Shown: positions 42,501-53,100 of the stretch, one piece after another | Layout: every line of letters starts with the position of its first letter | Numbering within the stretch: position 1 is the stretch's first letter | DNA from: Ovis canadensis | Lineage: Eukaryota > Chordata > Mammalia > Artiodactyla > Bovidae | Assembly (NCBI RefSeq): GCF_042477335.2 | Contig: NC_091247.1 | Span: forward strand, 828,501 to 892,500 | DNA length: 64,000 nucleotides | Reading direction: 5' to 3' | The notes under the pieces: model-generated | The model's database searches: none | Told to the model about the DNA's origin: nothing | The model's input: the letters and a program-made list of their open reading frames with translations, nothing else | Program-made: the position numbers and the translations under genes

Positions 42501-44695
42501 AGGGCTGAGAGAGGACCAGGCTCCAGCCAGGCGCCGGCAGGGTGTGGTCCAGGGAGGCTCTGGATCGCTGAGGATCCCAGAGGCACGCAGGGCTGGGCAC
42601 CTGGCTTTGTGCAGCTGGGGTTGGTTGGGGGTGGGTCTGGGATGGATGTTTGGGGGTTTGGGGGAGTCAAGCTCGCCTCATGGGAAGTGAGCCAGGCTCT
42701 CACTTCTCTGCTGCAGGAGCAGTGACCTGCAGGGCCCAGGAACTCGGCACGGGGGACGCCCACTGGGGGCCCCGTGCCCGAGGGGAACGGCGGAGGCACA
42801 CCATCACCAACGGCGTGGACTGTGCCCTGGTGAGTAGGGGCCCAGGGGCTCTACCATCTTGCCTGGGTTTGGACTTGGCCCCCGCACGCGTGGTTTCCTG
42901 GGCCATTCCTCTGCCTGGGAGGGGACCCTGTGGCAGGAACGTCGGTGGTTCTAAACCTCAGTTCCCATCCTGGTTTGAACCCACTTGGGAGCTGGCCCAC
43001 GGTCAGGTCAAGAAGCCCTTTGGTCAGCCCCTCCCCGGCACCGCACTGGCCCCTACCTGCTTCCCTGGCACGTCAGGCTAGCCCACCCGCTGAGAGTGAC
43101 CACGTGCCAGAAAGAGGGGGAAGATGCCCTTGGGAACCCTGTGTGCAGAGGCTAAGGAAGGCCAGGACTGCCCCCGGGCCCGGGAGGAGGAGCCGGGCTG
43201 TGCTCCCCGTGCAGAGGCACACGGGCGCTCCTGTCGGTACCGGGCTGCGTGAGTGCAGGGCTGTTGAGCGGGGGTGTGTGCTCGGGGGTGTGAGTGTGGG
43301 CCGTTATGAGTTCCAGGCACAGGAAGGTGCAGGCTATCCTGTCCTGCTATGTGCCTATGTGCAGCATGGCCTGTGCCCGTGGGTGACACAGCCCGTGCCC
43401 GTGTGGTGCCGTGGGTGATGCAGCCCGTGCCCGTGTGATGCCATGGGTGATGCAGCCCGTGCCCGTGGGTGACGCAGCGTGTGCCCGTGTGGTGCCCGTG
43501 GGTGACGCAGCCCGTGCCCGTGTGGTGCCATGGGTGACGCAGCCCGTGCCCGTGGGTGACGCAGCGTGTGCCCGTGTGGTGCCCGTGGGTGACGCAGCCC
43601 GTGCCCGTGTGTGGCAGCTGAAGCAGATGACGGAGCTGCAGCAGGAGCAGGAAGCTCTGCTGCAGGGCCTGGAGATGATGGCGCGGGGCCGGGAGTGGTG
43701 CCAGCAGCAGCTGCAGCGCCTGCAGGAGCGCCAGCGCCACCCGGGCCAGAGCCGGGCCAGCTCAGTGAGTGACGCTGTCCCTGGGCCTGTCTCCACACCC
43801 ACCCCTGGGCACAGCGACCCGTCCCCCACAGTGATCCCCTGCCCAGGTGGGCAGAGGACAGTGGGTGCCCCTCTACCCAGAGTGCTGGGCCACCCCTCCC
43901 TGCCGTGATACTCCCCACCTGTGACACTCCTGGGCTCCCCGCCCACAGGGCCACCCCTGGGGACCCCCCCGGGACCCCTGGGCCTCCCTGCACCCCCGGG
44001 CCAGCCCTGCTCCCTGACCGCCCCTCTGTGCTCTCCTCCAGGACCTCGGGCCTGAGGGCAGCCCCCGCCTGCTGGGGCAGCTGCTGCCTAAGGTGCAGGA
44101 GGTGGCCCGGTGCCTGGGGGAGCTGCTGGCCGCAGCCTGTGCTGCCAGGGTGAGTGCCTCCCAGCCCAGCTCGTGCCACCCTCACCCTCACCCTAGTGGC
44201 TGTGCCAGGCCTGCCTGACCGTGCCCTCCTGTAGGCTCTGCCCTCGTCCTCCTCGGGGCCCCCGGGGCCTGTGTCACCCTTGGCCCCCAACTGGCAGCAG
44301 CAGACCATCCTCATGCTGAAGGAGCAGAACCGGCTCCTGACCCAGGTGGGCGGGGGCGGGGGCGGGGGCTGGGGGGTGCTGCTGGGGGCTGGGGGCGGGG
44401 TGCGGGCAGGGGCTGGAAGCAGAATGCGGGAGGGGGCGGGGGCTGAGGGTGGGGGGTGCGGATGCTGTCCTGGTGTGGGTGGGGGCTGGAGGCGGGATGC
44501 GGTCCACGGTGCAGGCAGGGGCTGGGGGGCCCTGGCCAGGCCCTGACCGCCCCACCCCCCCACCAGGAGGTGACCAACAAGAGTGAGCGGATCACACAGC
44601 TGGAGCAGGAGAAGTCTGCCCTCATCAAGCAGCTGTTTGAGGCCCGCGCCCTCAGCCAACAGGACGCCGGGCCCCTGGACTCCACCTTCATGTAG
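39534..44695 (+). CDS. SAPCD2: Suppressor APC domain-containing protein 2, complete, 6 exons
   Basis: Cell-cortex protein linked to spindle orientation and LGN binding, also known as p42.3 (established for mammals). Exons: 39534-40110, 42717-42829, 43618-43764, 44042-44149, 44235-44345, 44567-44695. They join to 1185 bases, 394 residues, the same length as human. The suppressor-APC domain occupies roughly residues 15-90 (FLQSLRTLFDILDD onward), followed by a proline-rich linker. Coiled-coil segments lie in exon 3 (QLQRLQERQ) and exons 5-6 (MLKEQNRLLTQ to QEKSALIKQL). The C-terminus LDSTFM parallels human LDSTFI. The first Met (MAGAAM) matches human; Met6 is a second possible start in a stronger context. 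Intron 1 is 2.6 kb with one SINE; intron 2 ends in a minisatellite. Confidence 0.94.
42063..42283 (-). mobile_element. Bov-tA SINE in SAPCD2 intron 1
   Basis: Complement of a Bov-tA element, from TGCTAAGTCGCTTCAGGCG to the tRNA-like head CAGCACCACCTGGGAAGCCCC. It is antisense to the gene. Confidence 0.9.
43375..43617 (+). repeat. Minisatellite forming the SAPCD2 exon 3 splice acceptor
   Basis: Units of about 32, 33 and 22 bases built on GTGCCCGTG and GGGTGACGCAGCCC alternate in a higher-order pattern of about 87 bases. The array ends exactly at the exon 3 acceptor: the last partial unit reads GTGCCCGTGTGTGGCAG. Each full unit carries a GCAG that could mimic an acceptor. Confidence 0.9.
44346..44540 (+). 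repeat. G-rich repeat in SAPCD2 intron 5
   Basis: Irregular GGGGGCTGGGGGCGGGGTGC-type units fill most of intron 5. They look G-quadruplex-prone in the RNA. Confidence 0.75.
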
Positions 44696-47030
44696 CTGGC
44701 CCTGGGCACGGATAGAGGACCTTGCCGCCTGGCCAGTCTCTCAGCTCCGGGCGGGGGGGCACTTACTTGGTCCCCCCTCTGAGGCAGAGGTGTCTGGACA
44801 CCTGCCTGGACGTCGCCTCCCTTCTCCCTTCTGATCTGGGCTTTGGGACTGGCAGGGTGGGAGACTCCATCGTGCCAACGCCCAGCCTGGAGCCGCCGCT
44901 GTCGGTGGGGAGGGGCGCTGGCCTCAGCAGCTCCGGGCAGGCCCTCTCCGTGTTCTGCTGGCCTGTGCCCCCTCCGCCTGGGGTCTCCAGTCCACGGCCC
45001 TGTTCACCCTGCACTGCTAACTGGCCTTGGAGCCCGCATTTGGGTGTCTCGGCTGGGGCCTGGAGCGGGTGGCCCTGGGGTGGGACACCTCAGACCCAGT
45101 GGTGATTGGCCCTGAGTGTCCATGGGCACGTTTCCTCCCTCAGGACTAGGGGTCCCACCTCAGCCAGGAGTCCAGGGGCTTCTACTGGTGTCCAGTTCCA
45201 GGGGAGCCCCGGGGCGCAGTGTTCAGAATTGCTGGATTCCTGCCTGAGCCAGAGCTGGCCTGCTTTCTCTTCCTCATGGACCTTAGACGCTAGGTGAACG
45301 GGCTGGCGGTCACCCCTGCTGGCCCGGACTCCACTGAGCAAACAGTGCCCTTTCTCGGACCTGCCAAGTAACCAGGGCAGTGTAGGGTGTCCTCCGTGGG
45401 CAGGGCCCTGTCCTCAGGGTGGTGGTACCCTCTGGCGTGCCCCAGGAAGTCCTGGAGACCCAGCAGCCTTAGCAGCACCCCCACCAGATGTGCGCTTCCC
45501 AGGGAATGAAGGGGCTGGGGCTGGGTCTGAGGATGGGGGTCCTGAAGGATTCAAGAGCCTGGCAGCGGGTCCCGCCAGGGTTGTTTGTTGACTGTGCCCC
45601 CACGCCCAGCCCGCTCTCGGGGAGACCACCTGCTCAGCTGGCCTATAGCCACCCCAGGAGGGGCTCTGAGCGCACGCAGGGCCCTCCCCTGGAGCTGAGG
45701 GCATCCAGACTTTGCAGGCAGGCCATGTGTTCAGGCCTGGACATGCTGGGCACTTACAGAACCGGGCTCTGAGGGCTGACTGTGCATAGCCTCACATGCT
45801 TGGGGGTGGCAGTCTGCCCAGAGAGGAGGGGTCCGGAGTGCTGTGCCCGCAGGGCCCAGCTCGGCCTGTGCCAGCTGGAGCCCTCCCCCCACACCGGCAG
45901 CCAGTGGAGGAAGGTGGTTGCCTCAGGTCTGGCACTCAGGCTACTTGACCTTGACCTGGGCAGGTTCCCTGGGATGTGAGGCAGAAAGGGAGCTGAACCC
46001 AAAGGGTGGCACCAGGTCTCCAGCATCTGAGCCATGGGGTGACTGGACCAGGGCCCACCAGGACTGCCCGGAGGCTGCCCCTCTCCTGGTTCACCCAGTC
46101 GTCCCCCTCTGCCAACCCTTGAAGAGAGCCCCTGCACCAGCTCGGGCCCTGAGCCTCTCACTAGGAGTCCGCTTCCAGAACTGAAAACAGCCCTCCGCAG
46201 CTCCGAATCCTCCCTCCGCCCACGCGTGAGTCAGGGCAGGCCTGCCGTGGGCCGTCCCAGCTCTGGGCCCTGCAAGTGGTGCTCCGGCCCCCGGAGCTCC
46301 CTACCCTGCTCCCCCTGCCCTGCTCCTGCCCAGCCCTGCCCGAGCCTGCAGGGGCCGGGACAGCAGAGGTGGCAGCCTTCGCCCTGAGGGACTCTGCGTC
46401 CCTGCTGAGAGCTCGGTGTTCACCCCAGGGGCACCACCAACTGCAGGCGGTCCCTTTAGTTGCAGGGTGGCTCGCAGAGAGGCCTTTAGTGATGATGCTG
46501 GCCTTCCACGCAGGACGGAAGATGCACCCTCCTCCGTTGAAGCCTGCAGTGAGGCTGCCTGTGCCGCCCTGGGGACCCCAAGGGGAGAACTGTGAGTGCC
46601 CACAGGCTGGCGAGCCCAGGCGGTTGGCGGAAGCAAAACAGCCTTTCCAGAGCAGTGAGTGTTAGCCACACAGGGGCAGCGACTGGGGCGGGGTAGTCTT
46701 GGGGCCTGCCCGTGCCCTGGAGAAGGTCTAGCAGCATCTGTCCACTAGATGCCAGCAACACTCAGTGTGACGCCAGTGGGGCGGGGGGAGGGCTTCGCCC
46801 CCCTTAGCTGAGCATCTGCCAGAGCGGCGCAGCTCCACCAGGCCTCAAGGATTCCCTGTGGTCTGAGTGCCACGGACAAGGGGCGTCTCCAGTTTAAAAC
46901 CTGCTCACAAGGGATGGAGCCACTGTGAGAGCTGGGAGGAAACAGATTCTGTGGCCGTTTCAGATGCTGGGACGGTCAGAAGATGCTGGTGTTTCGTGTA
47001 GCTGGAGAAATAAAGAGATGCTTGAAAACA
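44696..47030 (+). other. SAPCD2: SAPCD2 3'UTR
   Basis: The sequence after the stop runs about 2.3 kb to the first good AATAAA without a recognisable repeat family, which fits the long SAPCD2 transcript in human. Extent is inferred from the signal only. Confidence 0.5.
47009..47014 (+). terminator. Probable SAPCD2 poly(A) signal AATAAA
   Basis: First canonical AATAAA on the plus strand downstream of SAPCD2. L1-like sequence begins shortly after. Confidence 0.55.
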
Positions 47031-47049
47031 CGAACACGGAACCGTCTAT

Positions 47050-47590
47050 AGTTCTTATTCCATTAAAAGTGTCAACCTTGACTCTATAAAGGTGGCCAAT
47101 AAAATGAAAAGAATCTAATAGATCTAGAAATTTGAAAGTAAAATTTAAAACTTGACTGGGCCTGATGGTGGCAAATTTCAGCACAACTGAAAGGAGGCTC
47201 AATGAATTGAAACAGCTTAGGGAATGATTTGAGGACCATTCAGTTAGAAACTGTAAGAGAAGGGTCTTGAGAGGTGGAGGGCTGTTTGATTAGATTTCCT
47301 GAAAGAAAGCATGGGGAGAAGGAACAATATATGAAGTTAGAATGGCTTAAAGTTTTCCAGAATCGTCTTAAAATTCCAATCCTTACATCCAGGAATCCCA
47401 GTGGATCCCAGGCAAGATGAATTAGGAAAATGGCATTTTCTCTTACAAGATTGTTAAAGAATCCAGAGACAAAGCCAGTTGCCTTCAAAGGAGATACCAC
47501 AGTGACATCAAAGTCCAGAGACTGAAAAGCCATCAGTGGCTGAGAGGGTGTCATTACTAGCCTAGAAGCCTGCGCCCACAGACGCTGTCT
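47050..47590 (+). mobile_element. Old L1 (L1M-like) fragment
   Basis: Blocks such as GATTTCCTGAAAGAAAGCATGGGGAG, AATGGCTTAAAGTTTTCCAG and CCAGGAATCCCAGTGGATCC resemble the 5'/ORF1 region of old L1M elements. The minus-strand frame of 153 residues is not gene-like. Confidence 0.55.
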
Positions 47591-47594
47591 TTCA

Positions 47595-47745
47595 GGAGTG
47601 AGGGGCGGGGTTCCCCTGGTGATCCAGGGGCCAAGACCTCGCTCCCAGTGTGGGGGCCGACTGCAATCCCTGGTCAGGGAACTAGACCTCGTATGCCACA
47701 ACGGAGAGATCCCACGTGCAGCAAGGGCGCTATTTTTTAAAGCCC
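47595..47745 (+). mobile_element. CHR-type tRNA SINE
   Basis: GGTTCCCCTGGTGATCCAGG head, B-box-like GCAATCCCTGGTC and a T-rich end at about 47732. Confidence 0.75.
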
Positions 47746-47774
47746 AAAACTTGGTGGCTTATGTACACAGCTCA

Positions 47775-47970
47775 TGTACATGCCTTGTCATGTCCGAGAC
47801 TTTGCGACCACATGGACTGTATGTGATAGCCTGCTAGGCTCCTCTGTCCATGGGATTCTCCAGGCAAGAGTACTGGAGCGCCATTTCCCCTCCAAGGGAA
47901 CTTCTCGGCCCAGGGATTGAACCCATGGCCCCTGCGTTGGCAGGTGGGTTCTTTACCACAAAGCAAGCAA
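47775..47970 (-). mobile_element. Bov-tA SINE
   Basis: Complement of Bov-tA: BovA unit from CATGCCTTGTCATGTCCGAG, tRNA-like head to about 47965 (GGTTCTTTACCACAAAGC). Confidence 0.85.
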
Positions 47971-48239
47971 CACATTCTCTCGCCATTTCTGTGGGTTAGG
48001 AACTGCTGGCCTTGGCCTGAAACTGCATGAGTCTGCGGCAGAGGCGGTCCTCGGGACTGCAGTCTTCTGCGATGCTGAGTGACCGGGGAGGACTCGCTCC
48101 CGAGACGGCGTGTCTGCACGCTGTCAGCGGGCCTCCCTTTCTCGTCTGCTGTGGCAGTAACCCTAATGAGGATGAGGGTGCTGACCTTTCGGGGAGTGGA
48201 GTAGAGCCCAAATGTCAAGACTGCGGAAATGGGGGGGCG

Positions 48240-49750
48240 GAGCCAAGGCATTCTCAAGCATAATTGTTCACAAGGTGGGAAAAGACGCCAACTGTATTTA
48301 TTTCACTAAGTCTGTAAGTTACAATAACTGGGAGAACCAGGTAAGCTAATAGCTAATGGTATACCTTTCTCAAAAAAAGGGAGGGGCAGGGAAATGGAGG
48401 AGAAAAGGGAAGAGAAATTCAAATCTAGAAGAAAAAGTGTAGAAATCAGAAAACACATAAGATTGAAGAAATATATTACTGTTCACAGTATATGTGAATA
48501 GATTGGTGAGTTATCAGATTGGGTTTTTAGAAATTCAGATATGAGCTGTTTTAAGAGACACACCTGAAATATAATGATACCAAAACAATCAAAAGAGAAA
48601 AACCCAAGCAGTTGTATTAATCTAAAACAAAATAGATTTTAAGGCAAGAGATGTTAATAACATTGAAGAGAGTAACAATCTCAAAAAGTTTAATTCACCA
48701 GGAAGACGCAGCAACCCTAAACTGTAAAACATAGCTCACAAAGATACGCAGACCTCTGACCGAGGAGGACACGCAGATGGCGGATGAGCGTGTGGCGAAA
48801 CGGTCAACACGATCAGCCATTAGGAAAATGCAACTTAAAACCGCAGGGAGAATGGGGGCACCCCAACCAGGGAGGCCGATGTGGAAAGCTGGAAGCGCCG
48901 CACGCTGGCGAGAACGTGGGGAAACAGCCGCTCCCCCGTTGCTGGCCGGTGTGTGCAGTGACGCACCCACTCCGGAGAGTAACTTGGCCACTCCTTTCAA
49001 AGCTAGAATCGCCACACGTGACAGCTGATTTCACGTGTCAGCTTGACTTGGGTATGGTTCCCAGTCCTTTGGTTACGACACAGAGGCTGCTGTGAAGGTA
49101 TGTTTCAGACGTGACTGACTTTTACATCAGTGCCCTCTGAGTTAAGCAAACTGTCCTCCATAACATGGGTGGGCCTCGTCCAATCAGTCGAAGGCCTTCG
49201 GAGAAAAGACCGCAGGCTCCTAGAAGGAAGGGGCCTGCCGGCAGGCTGCCTCTGCACGCAGGCTGCTACACCGGGTCCTCCTGGGCTCCAGCCTGCTGAC
49301 GAGCTTTGCAGACTTCAGACTTGCTGGCTCCCACAACTGCGTGAGCTAGTTCTTTAAAACAAAAATCTGCTTCTCCCCCTCTCCTTCTCTCCCTCCCCAA
49401 ATATATATTCCTATTGGCTCCCTTTCGTTTCTCCAGGGCACCCTGACTAATACATCGTATGCACAGCGATGGCATTCCTGGCTGTTTTTCCCAGGGGAAC
49501 AAAGACTTGTTTTCACGCAGGAACATGTACGAGATGACTCACAGCAGCTTCACTGGTCATCGCTCCCAGCTAGACACGGCTCAGATGTCCTTCCTTCTAG
49601 GGGTGTCTGTTCGGACACTGGTCCAACCACACCACAGGATGCAAGTCAGCAATGAGAAGGAAGGGACTGCTGGTAACGCAGCAACGTGGGTGAGCCTCAG
49701 GGAAGAGATGCTGGGCGGGGAGAACCAAACTCAAAAGGCCACGTGACGCG
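48240..49750 (+). mobile_element. Old L1 fragment, split by an LTR
   Basis: L1 ORF2-like sequence runs from about 48300 (AAGAGACACACCTGAAATAT, CACCAGGAAGACGCAGCAAC) through an ORF2-end block (48770-49015, GGCGAGAACGTGGGGAAAC) and resumes at about 49456-49750 (GGAACATGTACGAGATGACTC). It is decayed, plus orientation. Confidence 0.7.
49022..49455 (-). mobile_element. MLT2-like (ERVL class) solo LTR fossil
   Basis: On the minus strand the right edge reads GTATTAGTCAGGGTGCCCTG then GGAGCCAATAGGAATATAT, the usual MLT2 start. The left edge has the complement of CAAGCTGACACGTGAAATCAG. It interrupts the L1, so it is younger than that L1 but still an old mammalian insertion. No internal region seen; edges are approximate. 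Confidence 0.65.
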
Positions 49751-49949
49751 TGACCCACCCCTGTGCCAACCGGGGAACAACAGGGCAGAGCAGGGCGGCT
49801 GGGGCGGCGGCTCTCTCGGGGACAGCTCAGCTGGGTTTCCTAATTGTCACGGTGGTTACACAGGGCTCCACACGGGATAAAGCTGCAGAGAGCTGCACAC
49901 GCACGCCTGTGCAGGTGGAACCAGGGAGATGAAGTGAGCCCCTCGGATT

Positions 49950-50110
49950 GCACGGCTGTCTCAGCTGCCGGGTCGTGCCTGCCTCTTTGCGACCCCATGA
50001 ACAGGAGCACGCCAGGCCTTCCCGTCCCTCACTGTTTCCTGGAGTTTGCCGAAGTTCATGTCCACTGAGTCTGTGATGCCATCCAACCGTCTCCCCCTCT
50101 GCTGCCCTCC
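49950..50110 (-). mobile_element. BovB LINE 3' tip
   Basis: Complement of the terminal ~160 bases of BovB (CCTCTTTGCGACCCCATGAAC to CCATCCAACCGTCTCCCCC). Confidence 0.85.
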
Positions 50111-50477
50111 TCTCTCTCCTTTTGCTATCTTACCATATGTTTATATGCACACGTATGAAACATGCATGTATGTTATACATGTATGTACAGCAAGACTTGT
50201 CAGAACTGTAAAGAAATGTTAGCAAACTCATCAACACAGTGAGAACATGTCTCTTGACTAGTGACGGTAGGTTTGGACGCTATTGGTAATGGTGATGTAG
50301 TGTACAAATCCAGACCAATGCACTCGCCGGAGAACACACAATCTTCTCCAGCACACGAGGAACATTTCTATCTCTTTGTGACCACACGCTGGGCCCAAAA
50401 CCCAGTCCAACAGATACCAGAAGGCTGCTTGCCAGCCGGCTACACAATGAAACCGCGATGCAGGCACCTCAGATAGA
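50111..50477. other. Unassigned AT-richer stretch
   Basis: Includes an alternating purine/pyrimidine patch at about 50137-50190 (ATGTATGTTATACATGTATG). No gene or repeat family recognised. Confidence 0.4.
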
Positions 50478-50625
50478 AGCCCAGGAGCTTCCCCAGTGGT
50501 CCAGTGGCTGAGACTCCAGGCTCCCAATTCAGGAGGCCCGCGTTCAATCCCTGGTCAGGGAACTAGGTCCCACGTGCCGCAATGTAGACCCAGTGCAGCC
50601 AAATAAATAATTTTTTTTTAAAGCC
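50478..50625 (+). mobile_element. CHR-type tRNA SINE with short target duplication
   Basis: GGAGCTTCCCCAGTGGTCC head, AATAAATAA plus T-rich end at about 50621. AAGCCCAG flanks both sides. Confidence 0.8.
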
Positions 50626-50881
50626 CAGACTTCTGGGTTTTAAGACACACACACTTCCTCAGAAAAACAAACCCAAAACAAAGCAAAAGCAAAAACAACC
50701 AAAAAAAAAAAAAAGGAAAAAAGGAAAAACATGAAAAAAGAAATTTAAAAAAACCACCCATATCCAAGCAATTCGTGTGTCAGATAAGAAATGGCAATGA
50801 AACTGGAAAAGAAAAAAAAGACAAAACAGCAGCGAGACCAGAGACCAGAGGGAAACGCGCACAGACAGTCAGACAGTCACA

Positions 50882-51153
50882 CTGCTGCTGCTAAGTCCTT
50901 CAGTCGTGTCCGACTCTGAGAGACCCCATAGACGGCAGCCCACCAGGCTCCGCTGTCCCTGGGATTCTCCAGGCAAGAACACTGGAGTGGGCTGCCATTT
51001 CCTTCTCCAATGAGTGCAAGTGAAAAGTGAAAGTGAAGTCGCTCAGCCGTGTCCGACCCTCAGCGACCCCATGGACTGCAGCCTTCCAGGCTCCTCCGTC
51101 CATGGGATTTTCCAGGCAAGAGCACTGGAGTGGGGTGCCACTGCCTTCTCCAA
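50882..51153 (-). mobile_element. BOV-A2-type SINE
   Basis: CTGCTGCTGCTAAGTC then two BovA monomers (from 50893 and 51027), as in the element at 2490-2740 but with a short GCT run. Confidence 0.85.
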
Positions 51154-51365
51154 CATTCACATTAGGAGAGAAGAATTGTGATCAGGAGAGAAGGACTGTG
51201 CACAGCCAGACACTCACATTAGGAGAGAAGCAAGGCGTGTAAAGCATGAATGAGGCACGGAGCTCCAGGTTCTGGAAGAAGCAAGAGCCGGCACAAAGAA
51301 TACGGAAGAAGCTGTGACAGGTCAGTGTGAGGCGTTTCTGCTGAGTGCGTGCACGCGCCTGGCAG

Positions 51366-51573
51366 GGCCTCCCAGGTAGCACTAGTGGTGAAGAGCCCGC
51401 CGGCCACTGCAGAGGCCCAACAGGCACGCATCCGACCCCCAGGGGGGGAAGATGCCCTGGAGGAGAGCACGGCAACCCACCACAGTATTCCTGCCTGGAG
51501 AATCCCATGGACAGAGGAGCCTGGTGGCTAATGGGGTCACAGAGTCGGGCATGACTGAAGCGACTTAGCACAC
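51366..51573 (+). mobile_element. Bov-tA SINE
   Basis: Plus orientation: tRNA-like head GGCCTCCCAGGTAGCACTAG, BovA unit ending in GCATGACTGAAGCGACTTAGC. Confidence 0.85.
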
Positions 51574-51610
51574 ACATGCATGGACGTGACCCCCTCTCGA
51601 TGCTGGGTAA

Positions 51611-51735
51611 CAGCCGCTGCTGCTGAGTCGCTTCAGTTGTGTCCGACTCTGTGTGACCCCATAGACAGCAGCCCACCAGGCTCCCCCGTCCCTGGGATTC
51701 TCCAGGCAAGAACACTGCAGTGGGTTGCCATTCTG
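51611..51735 (-). mobile_element. BovA monomer
   Basis: Single BovA unit in complement starting CTGCTGCTGAGTCGCTTCAG. Confidence 0.8.
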
Positions 51736-51789
51736 AGTATAAATAATAATGATTAGAGCAGGAATTCGTGAAATAGAAAACAAACATCC

Positions 51790-53100
51790 AAGGACCTCCC
51801 TGGCAGTCTCGGGGTCAAGACTTGGTGCTCCAGTGTGGGTTTGGCCCCTGGCTGGGGAACCGCGCTCTCACACACATTATATGAAACATCGACAAAGGGG
51901 CAAAAACTTGACTGAGAAAACTCACAAAGTGCAGAAACATCTGGCTGGATTAGTGAAGAATAAAAGACACAAAACAAACAAAATGTTGTTAGGAATTAAA
52001 AAAAAAAACAACACAGAAATAACAACAAATGCCGCAGAAATAAAGCAGACAGTTACAGGAAATTTTAAACAAGATCACACGAATCCACTAGCCGTGGATA
52101 AACACCCCATGGCACCAAAAGGCACAAAGGATAGAGCAGAAAACGGACACGTCGGACTAGTCAAGAGCTTCCGTGATTTCACCGCAAAGAGCTCACGGCC
52201 AGAGTATACATAAAAGCCGTGCAAATTAGCAAGGAAAAGACAACCATCCCCGGAAACTGAACTAAAGATTCAAACGGATGCTTCACGGAACTCAGGAAGA
52301 CTCAGCTTCTCTAGTAACTGATGAAACAGCATGAAAAGCTCAAAGAGGTTTCTTTCTCACCAGCGTCTCAAAAACCCGAGCGTTGCAGCGGGGCTTCCCT
52401 GGAGAGACCTGGCGGCTGAATGCTTACGAAGCCGCCCTGCAATGCTGGGGACGTAGGTTTGATCCTTGGTCTGGGAACAAAGACCCCTCCTGCCTTGGGG
52501 CAACTAAGCACAAGGATGGCAGCTCCTGAAGCCCGCTTGCTTCAACCAGAGTCCATGAGCCACAATGGAAGACCCCATGACCGTGACGGTCTCACATGCT
52601 GCAACTGAGATCCGACGCAGCCAAATAAATAGTGTTTTTTAAAAAATCCAAGAGTTGCAGAATACCAACCAAAACAGTGGCGTGTGCCCTTGAGATCACC
52701 AGGTGGCGCCGCCTTGCTGTGAACCGGGCGTGTTGGCGGGTGACGTTGAAAGCACGTGCGCTCTGGTCCCCGGCCCCGAAGCTCCTCCCCAGGGAAAGGC
52801 TCGTGTGCAAGTGTGTGTAGCAGCAATCTTAGTGAAAGCAGCCTGACGCCAGGACCACGAACACACTCAGTATGAAATGTGAGGTTTGCAACACTCGTAC
52901 CCGAAGACAGTGCTTCAAGAGTTAGCGTTAGGAATCTCAAAACTCCAAAGGCAGTGGAAGAAGCTAATTCCAGAAGAGCATTCCAGCACATCAAAAAACA
53001 AAACAAAACAAAAAACAGGAAAAACAGCACAATAGATTATTTAGAGATGCGTGGAGGGGCGGCAAGCTATAAACAAAAGCAAGGGAGTCACCAGTACAAA
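51790..53100 (+). mobile_element. Old L1 fragment with nested CHR SINEs
   Basis: A partial CHR-like SINE at about 51790-51875 is followed by A-rich L1 ORF2-like sequence to about 53100. A CHR SINE at about 52393-52640 splits it, flanked by diverged copies of a ~18-base target (AAACCCGAGCGTTGCAG near 52373 and AAATCCAAGAGTTGCAG near 52643). No coding capacity remains. Confidence 0.6.

Noticed and set aside
43355-44659. 434-codon minus-strand frame
   Set aside because: It is the shadow of SAPCD2 exons 3-6 and of minisatellites, not a separate gene.
47240-47701. A processed pseudogene or small gene on the minus strand (153 codons)
   Set aside because: The sequence resembles an old L1 on the plus strand; no protein family was recognised in the frame.
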